The translations under genes and the position numbers were made by a program. The notes beneath the pieces were generated by a model. That model was not told the origin of the DNA. It did not search any database and was given only the letters and a program-made list of their open reading frames with translations. A DNA stretch of 64,000 nt from Chloranthus sessilifolius (Eukaryota > Streptophyta > Magnoliopsida > Chloranthales > Chloranthaceae), in assembly GCA_021018995.1 (NCBI GenBank), contig CM037589.1, positions 11,051,001 through 11,115,000 on the forward strand. The letters run 5' to 3'. Numbering within the stretch: position 1 is the stretch's first letter; each line of letters begins with the position of its first letter. Shown here piece after piece: positions 55,931-64,000 of the stretch.

Positions 55931-57584
55931 CATCAATTGGAGGTTAAAAAAAAGAATTTTTTTTTCAAATCACATGGCCTATGGCTGATCAACCCAAAAC
56001 GGATGTGTTGTTTTGGGTTGATCATGCCACGTAGCATGTAATTTGGCATCCGGGTGCAGCCCTCCAGGGCTGCGTCCGGATGCATTCCCCCAGTTCTTAT
56101 TGTATAAAACCACGCCAATCACATTCAATGAAATGGAGTCTCCATATGGATGCTTGTTTATGGTTATATGTATGTTAGAAAAAATAATTACTACTCAAAA
56201 CTAAAAATCCAACCGCTTTTCTCAGTCAGATTTTTTACTTCTTTCCAACACACGAGGGATGCATTACAAAGATAGAGAGAGAAGGGGGGTGGGGGGCTAT
56301 AAAACTATGGTTACTTCTCAACGAGGTGGTCTCAGTCTTTTGAAAGATCCCAATCATAGTCAATCACAATCACCAAGAACTGATGACTAACAGGCTATCT
56401 AGAAAGGGGGTGGGGAGAGAATCTGTGTTTGGTGGTGAAATTATCCCTTTAAGAGAGGTAATTGTCTGGATGGAAATTGCATGTATTTTTTATTGGTTGG
56501 TCTGTTCGTCCTTTCTCTGTTCCTCCGATACATTCTTTATCTCTTCTCTTAAAGAAACTTGTCAACAGATAAATAATATAACAGCGTTGGAATATTTATT
56601 TATAGTGGATTTTTCATCCATGATAAGTGCATAATTATATATATATTCAAATCTGCATGTTTTTGGAAAAGGAGGGGGAATGGAACTTTCCATTCAACTA
56701 CATCAATGAGTACATATTTTGTTGTTGATTATGAAAGAATGCATACATGTACTTGGTAATAAAAATAACTAAATAACAAAAAATAAAAACGATTATTTAT
56801 ACTATATGTGACAGCTAAACATGGGTGACTTCAACACAGATTTATATGAGAAATAACTGATTATAGGAACATCTGAGGGAATGCATTTCTAGGAGAGGCG
56901 AGTGTTCCCTGCATGAATCTGGTTTGGAGTTGCAGAATCATGGTCCCAAAGCAGATTTAATGACAGATGGAAATAATTCCAGTTTTTAAGTCTATAACAC
57001 TGAAAAACAAATCCAATTTTCTTTTATGGATAATGGCATTGGGAATCGAGTTAGTCTCCTATCTGTGGTGGAACAAACAAAATTATCAGTTTTCCCAAAG
57101 GATGTGAGTACGTAAGAGTCTGCGTGGTAACCCACGTGGACCTAAGATGCACCTACACCAACACCAACACCCGCCCCCCTTCTTCTCTCCCATCTCTAGC
57201 AAAGGAAACAGCCATAAAAAATAAACACATCACTGGGCTCTCACACTGTCAAATAAGTAGGACAATATCTAAAGATCCACACCTCGTGGAACATGATATC
57301 TACATAGATGATGCTCCACAAATATTGGAGTATTACAGAACTCTTCCGTAGGCTTTCCTAATGGACAAGTGGTAGAGAAATACATCAGAAATAATGTCAT
57401 TGACAGATTCCACATGAAATCCTGTTTGGAATACGCCTCCAAGCTAATTTTATTAAAAGAAATCATACAAAAATACCTAACCTTCTTAAGTAACTCATTC
57501 CAAGAAAAGTGCAACTGTGACGAAGTATTAGGATGTCAGAGAATATGGGATCTGGTGAAATATACAATTGAGAACGAACCTTAG
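55931..57584. other. Non-coding sequence between the hAT and LINE elements
   Basis: No clear gene. 56041-56085 contains the imperfect palindrome GCATCCGGGTGCAGCCCTCC...GGGCTGCGTCCGGATGC. An open plus-strand frame at 57369-57584 (71 codons, including CLEYASKLILLKEIIQKYL) is not recognised; it ends where LINE sequence begins. Confidence 0.4.
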
Positions 57585-58860
57585 GGAGGATGAGATCAAA
57601 GAGTTTTCAGCATTGAGTGGTCTCTTCAGTGGCTTGGAGTTTAATAGGAATGAGGTGGATCACAGAGTATGGCAGCTTCAGAAGAATCGTTACTATAGAT
57701 ATTTGAGAAAAACTTTGGTGGATACTGATATAAAAATAAAATTAAAAAAAGACCTTTGGTGGAGCGGCTGTGGAATGTGATGTGGAGATATGAGGGCCCC
57801 TAAAGAGTGATTGATGAAGAACTTTCCGTGGGAGGTGGTGTGGGGCAGAATTCAAATGTGTGTTCAATTGCAGAAAAGGGGGACAAATGTTCCTATTGAG
57901 TGTAAGTTCTGTGGCCAGGAGGAAATAGTGGGGCACTTATTTTTTAAAGGTGAGTTTGCATAGCACATTTGGATACTTTTAGAGCTAATTTCAGGGTGAC
58001 CACAGGATATTGAAAATATGGCTATTATCTGGAAGATTTTCTGGGAAATTTGGAAGGAGCGCAATCGACGAGTGTTTGAAAAGAAAATCCAAACTATCAA
58101 ATTTGTCTCTGATGCCATTAGGGAGGACCTGTGCTAGTGTTGACTAAGGAATGAGGTGGATCACAGAGTATGGCAGCTTCAGAAGAATCGTTACTATAGA
58201 TATTTGAGAAAAACTTTGGTGGATACTGATATAAAAATAAAATTAAAAAAAGACCTTTGGTGGAGCGGCTGTGGACTGTGATGTGGAGATATGAGGGCCC
58301 CTAAAGAGTGATTGATGAAGAACTTTCCGTGGGAGGTGGTGTGGGGCAGAATTCAAATGTGTGTTCAATTGCAGAAAAGGGGGACAAATGTTCCTATTGA
58401 GTGTAAGTTCTGTGGCCGGGAGGAAATAGTGGAGCACTTATTTTTTAAAGGTGAGTTTGCATGGCACATTTGGATACTTTTAGAGCTAATTTCAGGGTGA
58501 CCACAGGATATTGAAAATATGGCTATTATCTGGAAGATTTTCTGGGAAATTTGGAAGGAGCACAATCGACGAGTGTTTGAAAAGAAATTCCAAACTATCA
58601 AATTTGTCTCTAATGCCATTAGGGAGGACCTGTGCTAGTGTTGACTAACGCCTCCATCTTGTGCGATCAGATTAGCTGCTGAGATAAGATTGGAAAGGGA
58701 TCAAATCCAACCACCTGCATGCCTTTGTTTATCTCTTTCTTTTCCACCACTGTGGTGGCTGCTTTTTATAGTTTTTTGTTTCATTTTGTTGTTTTTGTTT
58801 CTTTTTTTCTTCAAAGCTTCTCCTTGCGTCTCTTTGATCCTTTGCTTTAATAAATAAAGA
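57585..58860 (+). pseudogene. LINE (non-LTR retrotransposon) 3' fragment
   Basis: The plus-strand frame reads LREDEIKEFSALSG and DHRVWQLQKN, then a zinc-binding segment typical of LINE reverse-transcriptase C-termini (KNFPWEVVWGRIQ, VQLQKRGTNVPIECKFCG, EHLFFKGEFAWHIW; the final Cys of the usual pattern is Gly), then IIWKIFWEIWKERNRRVFE. Stops and frameshifts occur. The segment is duplicated in tandem (57646-58647). A T-rich 3' UTR-like stretch follows, ending near AATAAATAAAG at 58850-58860. These proteins copy LINE RNA into DNA; this piece is dead. Confidence 0.82.
57646..58647. repeat. 501-bp tandem duplication inside the LINE
   Basis: 57646-58146 and 58147-58647 start AGGAATGAGGTGGATCACAG and end TGCTAGTGTTGACTA, with about seven single-base differences and no indels (about 1.4%). 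The duplication is much younger than the decay of the LINE reading frame. Confidence 0.95.
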
Positions 58861-59917
58861 ACGTTATACGATTCTAAGTTGATTTATATATATATATACC
58901 TTTAAAACACCTCAAAACTATTTAGAGAGGTATAACTGCCAAATTCAATTATATAAATACCTCTTCTATATTCAAAAAAAGAGTCCTAGTTAAGAATTTC
59001 AATGGTTTTGGGAACTTGTCTAAAGAATGCCCCCCCAAGTAAATTGGCATATTAGGTAAAGAGTATAACTAAGGTTTTTCTTGATATCAACGGTCTCAAA
59101 TCCACCCATAGTTGTCATGTGCGACTGTATATGTTGCTTCTATTCATAATATTGCATATGCCATGATGGTACATGCCATTTTATGACCTTTTCCACTTCA
59201 TGCCATCACATAGAAAAGTCTGTGATGGCCTAAGCGATAAATATGTGATTCCCCTTTTAGTATAAACCTCCAACCCCCCCTCCCCTCAAAAAAATAAAAT
59301 AAATAAAACTATAAAAAGTAAAAATAATAAATATAAAACCCCTACAACACTCGAAGAGCATTTTTATACACTCTCTTACTCTCCCCCTCTTTACAACTAG
59401 TAGACTACATCACGGCTACACTTACAACAAAACATTCAAAGAACACTCAAGAATAAAGATTCAAACATTCAAAGAACACTCAAGAATAAAGATTCAAGCA
59501 TTCAAACAAGGCTACACTATAAAACCAAAGTACTTGGCAATCAGCCAATGAGTAGAGTAGTGCTACAATGAGTTAAGATGAATGTGTACATGGCTGGTAC
59601 AAAATATGGACATCAATATCAATGACAAATGAGTAGTAATTTCGTAAGATTTAAATTTTGAATTTGTAAGTTGTATCATTGTATGTTCACAATCAAATAA
59701 ATAAAAATTTCATTTTTTCAAATTTTTAGGTGATGCATTCAGTTAAACATGTAACTATAATAAATTGTAATGAAATTCAAAATAAAATAAATTCCCACTT
59801 ATAGTTCAATTACAGAAAATTTCCCTAATTTTTCACGTTTTTCCCTTTTTTCCGACATTAAAAAAAAAAAGGAAATTATGTGAAGCCGCATAGACCATGA
59901 TGCCATTGCATAAACGC
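58861..59917. other. Non-coding sequence
   Basis: AT-rich. A short tandem repeat, ACATTCAAAGAACACTCAAG-type (twice, near 59431-59490), is the only structure noted. Confidence 0.45.
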
Positions 59918-60458
59918 CAGTATTGTCAAGGCGACGCCATGGCAGTATGGCGCCGTGGCTCGCCATATATGCCCTAATGGCGAGAGGTAAGCAAATGGTG
60001 ACACCACATATTCACCATATTAAAAAAATATAATTATAATTTATTTATTTATTATTTTATTTTTTTGAGAGATAACTTTATAAATTATATAAAATTATAA
60101 TACTTTTAATTATAACTTTATAAGTTATTATATTATAATACTTGAGGAATATATTTGTAAAATGGGTCATTTTACCCCTTTATATACTACAAACCCTGGA
60201 CATTTTTTTTTTGGAGGACGAGATAGCTGAAGGAAGAAAGAAGAAAGAAGAAGATGAAGATAAAAAGAAGAAGAAGAAAGAAGAAGAAGAAGAAGAAAGA
60301 AGAAAGACGAAGACCGGTAAGCCCTAAAGCCCTAAAATCTGTTTTCTTTTTTTTTCTGCCCTGAAATTTGTGTTTTTTTTTTCCTACTTTATTACCCACA
60401 GATGCCCTAAAATTAGACCTGAAATCTGATTTTTTTTTTTTTTTTTGCCATAGCTGCC

Positions 60459-60518
<60 letters not shown>

Positions 60519-60611
60519 GAAAAAAACAACAACCAGATTTTAAGCCACAGGTGCCTTAAAATCTTATTTTTTTATTTTTTTTTTATTTTATATTAGCCAC
60601 AGGTGCCGTGT

Positions 60612-60645
<34 letters not shown>

Positions 60646-61017
60646 TTTTTTTTGCCACAGCTACCTTATAAAATCAGATTTTAAGCCACAGGTGCCTTAA
60701 AATCAGATTTTTTTTATTTTTTTCCACTCTATATTAGCCACAGGTGCCGTGTGTATATATATATACATTATTATTATTATTTTCCACAACTGCCTTATAA
60801 TATATATATATTTGCTCTCTATTTATTGATATTTGTCTATGTCTGATTAATTAGTTGATTTTTTTTTTCCTCTAGAAAAAATATATGTATTAAAAAATAA
60901 TAAAAAACTAAAAAATAATAATATTAATGATTAATAAATAAAAATAAAATTAGTAATATTTTTTTAAAGTTATAAATGGCCTTGCCATGACCTCCCCACA
61001 GCGTCTTAACTACCTTG
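59918..61017. mobile_element. hAT-like non-autonomous element, 1.1 kb
   Basis: ATAAACGC occurs exactly at 59910-59917 and 61018-61025, an 8-bp target duplication. The ends CAGTATTGTCAAGGCG (left) and CAAGGTAGTTAAGACG (right, reverse complement) agree at 10 of 16 positions, and GCCATGGC/GCCTTGCCAT motifs sit just inside both ends. The interior has a GAA-rich tract (60229-60310), TA and CA microsatellites and repeated GCCACAGGTGCCTTAAAATC blocks. No transposase. Confidence 0.72.
60361..60800. repeat. Tandem blocks of GCCACAGGTGCC with microsatellites
   Basis: Five or six blocks of a roughly 50-110-bp unit (GCCACAG[G/C]TGCCTTA[A/T]AA, AATCAGATTTT, T-run) are separated by AT or CA dinucleotide runs (TA at 60463-60514, CA at 60613-60637, TATATA near 60755). 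It lies inside the 1.1-kb hAT-like element. Confidence 0.8.
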
Positions 61018-61025
61018 ATAAACGC

Positions 61026-61850
61026 ACAACACATGTTGGTCATATAGCATGGAATATGTCATTAGAAATATTGGATCCACCTATAGATGACAGGGTCTCA
61101 AAAGCACATAGTAATAAGTTCTCCAATCAGCACAATTACAAGCGACAATCAAGTTGATGTCTCTTGACTCCTTTCTAGGGTTTGAAGAATTTAAGGCTCA
61201 AAATGGATTAAATTCAAGAAAGGAAAAATAATGGGTTTGGATTCAAATAAAAAGGATTAAAAACAGAATTGAGAATTCGAAAGACGAATTAATTCCAGCA
61301 ACATTAAACTTGAAGAAGATATTTTCTTTTCATGACTTCAATCAAAGAATAAAATACTAAATATTACCTGAAAATAATTCAGAAGATAGAAGATAAAGGA
61401 AATCCCTGGAATTTCACCAACGACATTATTGACCTTGCACCAAACCCTAAACTCGGGAAATTGAAGAACTTCAAGTTTGAAAGAATCTCTCTTTCACAAG
61501 CACATATTTGCACTAATTTTCATTCATAATAATCAACCATCTCCAAAATAAGTCTTTACGAGTATTTATAATAAGCAAAGAAGCCTACTAAAATTAAAAT
61601 TCTTAAACTAACCATTAAAAGTTTCTAATCTAATGGTCACAATTAATTCAACCATTAATCCCTTTTTGTCATACGTGACCACTTTTGAACCATCAAACCA
61701 TGTCTGATTGACGCGAAATTGGTTTTAATTGAAAGCGTATCGAAGTAGCTCTCCAGCAAGACAAGAATCGCACAATTCTGACGTGTATGGAAGGATTTAT
61801 GACCACTTTTCTGAGGGTTGCGCTGAAAGTGACAAATTGATGGTCACATG
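61026..61850. other. Non-coding sequence
   Basis: No coding pattern recognised. A plus-strand frame at 61729-61911 runs into the hAT-like element and is not credible as a gene. Confidence 0.45.
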
Positions 61851-62118
61851 TAGGACTCTCAACGAGTCAAGCCAACTCGTTAGTTCGATTGGCTCGACTC
61901 GGAAAAAATAATATAAGAGATACTTAGAGCTCGGCTCGAGAGCCAAGCTGATCTTAAAATTGTAGGCTCGTTTCTAATCAAGCCGAACTCGAGCTGAGCA
62001 CTCCGTAGCTCAGTTAGGCTCGGCTCGTTTACAATGTATATTAATTCTGAACTTTAATAATTACTTTTATACCCTTAAAAGCAAGGGTTGGTATCCTTCT
62101 AACCATTACTTTAAGGGG

Positions 62119-62193
<75 letters not shown>

Positions 62194-62613
62194 CAACCGT
62201 GCAAACTGGCTACCCTAAATGAACACCTACAATGGCTATAGCCTGCAAACAAGCTCCTTTTCTTCTCTCTCCTCTCAAGATCAACGCATGATGGCCACAA
62301 CTACACTGCGGCACACGGCTACACAACCGAAACTCCTCTCTCCTCTTTGTTTGATATATATTTATTTATATATTTCTATCTATTTTTTATCCAATTTAAA
62401 CTGATATACATATTTCTTATCCAATACACACGCAAATCATATTCTTTTATTAATTTATTTTTATTTGTACATCATATTTTTAATTACTCGGCTTGAGCAC
62501 TATAGAGCCTAGAGCTCGAATATAAACAAGCTCGGCTCGAGCTTGACTTGAATATAAAAGAGCCGACCAAGCTGACCCTGGCTCAGCTCGAACTCGGCTC
62601 GTTGAGAGCCCTA
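61851..62613. mobile_element. hAT-like non-autonomous element, 763 bp
   Basis: The termini TAGGACTCTCAACGAG (left) and TAGGGCTCTCAACGAG (right, reverse complement) differ at one of 16 positions. The 8-bp duplication GTCACATG is perfect (61843-61850, 62614-62621). Subterminal CTCGGCTCGAGC motifs lie in both arms (61925-62035, 62490-62605), and a CT run followed by a TA run sits in the middle (62114-62192). It has no transposase, so movement would need a hAT enzyme in trans. Confidence 0.88.
62114..62192. repeat. Compound CT/TA microsatellite
   Basis: About 19 CT units pass directly into about 20 TA units, inside the 763-bp hAT-like element. Confidence 0.95.
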
Positions 62614-62621
62614 GTCACATG

Positions 62622-64000
62622 TCACATGTACGGGCCTGACCCCTAAGACCTAACATAAAACACTAAAATAAATAAATGCAAGCTATTAAAACTAATGGGC
62701 AAAAATCAAATTCCACTACACAATCAAATCAGCATGCATCTAGCAATGTTCCTTCACACGATCAAGGATCCAACGGAGTGAATCACGAACGGTCAAGATC
62801 CAACGGTCGAAATAAATACTGATGAGTGCTAAAGATCCAACAGCAAAACCACTAATCCAATCGTCCGAATCATTGTACGCACATATGCAATAATTCAGGT
62901 GCTTTGCAGTTTTTCTAGCGCTTCTTATACACTCTGTTTCTGTTGACATCCACATCATCAAGGGAGGAATAAAGTCCAGAACAATTATTGACGCAAATCG
63001 GGAGCCATCAATTGCAACAGTACCCATTATCCTTTATTGTGGACCGCAGCCCACAATTATTTTAGGAGATGAAAACCCCTTTAAATCTCCTGTTACTGTA
63101 TCAAATATAGGCAACTGTCGTTGATATCGCGGCACTAAAATTAAACATCACAGACATATAATCTGTAGTAAATCTGGACTTTGAAATATGATAATAGCAG
63201 TAGTAATAATCAAAGAAACTACAGAAATCTAATTCTGGACAGTGGCAGATTTATAACTCACAAGTTCTATGCATCGATGCTCGATCTAAACCACATCTGT
63301 AATATTCCCAGAATGTTGATCAGTCTGAAAAGACCTCAATAGAGCAGCAGCAATCAGGGTCTCAAAAGACAGTGATTCATCGCAGCAATCAGAGACCCAA
63401 GAAGGCTAAAAAATCTCTGATATAATCAGATTTGGACTGAATAGTCACAGAACACAGCAGCAACCACAATCGTCTAAAAGGCTGAAAAGCCCGAGAACGC
63501 GAGCAAGGACCCAACAGTCACGACAATCAAGAAAAGGAGTCAAAACTCTCAGAGAGAAAATTCTCAATCACAAATAAAATCCACGGTAATCTTTAATTTT
63601 GTGCAGGTCACATTATATACTAATAATAATAATAATCCTACTTAATCTCTAACTTAGTTTCCTACTACAATTAGAATTCTAGGTAAAAGTGATTAAGAAA
63701 CTTTCTACTCTAACTTAACCTACTTTCTATGGCTTTAGGACAGGAAAAAAAAATCAGTTTTAAGAGATTTCAAGGTCACGTATCACTTTTAAGTGATCAC
63801 GTGAGTCACGCGACCATAATGATGAGATTGTTAATCTCGTTTCTGGGTCATGTGGGGCCTCATTACATGCCATCCTAGGGGCCCATCTGGCCTCTCTTAT
63901 TTTGTCCCACTGGTTCTATAAATTAGGTCCCCATTTAATCATATTTCAGGTCCCTTAAGTAACTGATTTCTGGCCCTTTAAACACGTGAATTCTATGATA
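62622..64000. other. Non-coding sequence to the window end
   Basis: No gene supported. 62760-62840 repeats GATCCAACGG motifs. A minus-strand frame at 62740-63027 (95 codons) covers these and has no recognisable domain. An AAT microsatellite lies at 63619-63635. Confidence 0.45.

Noticed and set aside
60142..60399. Glu/Lys-rich and Phe-rich frames
   Set aside because: Products of a GAA-rich tract inside the 1.1-kb hAT-like element.
62740..63027. 95-codon minus-strand frame
   Set aside because: Covers repeated GATCCAACGG motifs; no domain, no splice context, no similarity recognised.
1..64000. CRISPR arrays, rRNA, tRNA genes, prokaryotic-type operons or defence systems
   Set aside because: No regularly spaced identical repeats with unique spacers, no rRNA or cloverleaf sequence and no prokaryotic gene order were seen; the window is plant nuclear DNA.

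Overview
This is plant nuclear DNA. The sequence is AT-rich, with intron-bearing genes that have GT-AG junctions and large amounts of transposon-derived sequence. Three host genes can be read with confidence, and all are typical of flowering plants: an ACD11-type glycolipid-transfer-fold protein (+ strand, 18992-22978, four exons), cytosolic ribosomal protein eS12 (RPS12, - strand, 40330 down to 27041, four exons), and the last exon of the long, YTH-containing form of CPSF30 (- strand, 49963-50940). I cannot name the species; a woody angiosperm with long introns would fit.

Layout. 1-2810: decayed non-coding sequence. 2811-14459: one complete Athila-lineage Ty3/gypsy retrotransposon on the - strand, with two 1.76-kb LTRs, a 5-bp target duplication ACCAC, a tRNA-Asp-type primer site and a gag-pol full of stops and frameshifts. 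14460-18300: non-coding, with an array of about eight hairpin-forming repeats at 16200-16690. 18305-18700: a fold-back MITE just upstream of ACD11. 18992-22978: ACD11. 22979-27040: intergenic, with a strong 185-bp hairpin and a 142-bp hAT-like element. 27041-40330: RPS12, whose introns have been inflated by LINE pieces, a decayed Ty1/copia element, a 975-bp hAT-like element and several short tandem duplications. 40491-40548: RPS12 promoter signals (telo-box, TATA). 42190-47300: a tandem duplication of about 2.55 kb, each unit carrying a fold-back element packed with CTATCTTAAGATAG-type palindromes. 49892-50940: 3' end of CPSF30. 51938-55922: a damaged hAT element with a TTF/ZMYM1-like transposase, apparently inside a CPSF30 intron. 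57585-58860: a LINE 3' fragment with an internal 501-bp tandem duplication. 59918-61017 and 61851-62613: two non-autonomous hAT-like elements with perfect 8-bp target duplications.

How it fits together. ACD11 and RPS12 are convergent; RPS12 and CPSF30 are transcribed in the same direction. The three genes have unrelated jobs (ceramide-1-phosphate transfer and cell-death control, translation, mRNA 3' processing and m6A reading), so no functional cluster is implied. The most distinctive theme is structural: many elements are made of inverted repeats (LTR hairpins, the 66-bp hairpin array, the CTTAAG fold-back pair, the MITE, the 185-bp hairpin), and at least six hAT-type insertions with 8-bp duplications can be delimited by eye. 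I found no prokaryotic-type defence system, CRISPR array, rRNA or convincing tRNA. All statements come from reading the sequence and from recalled family features; no search was run.
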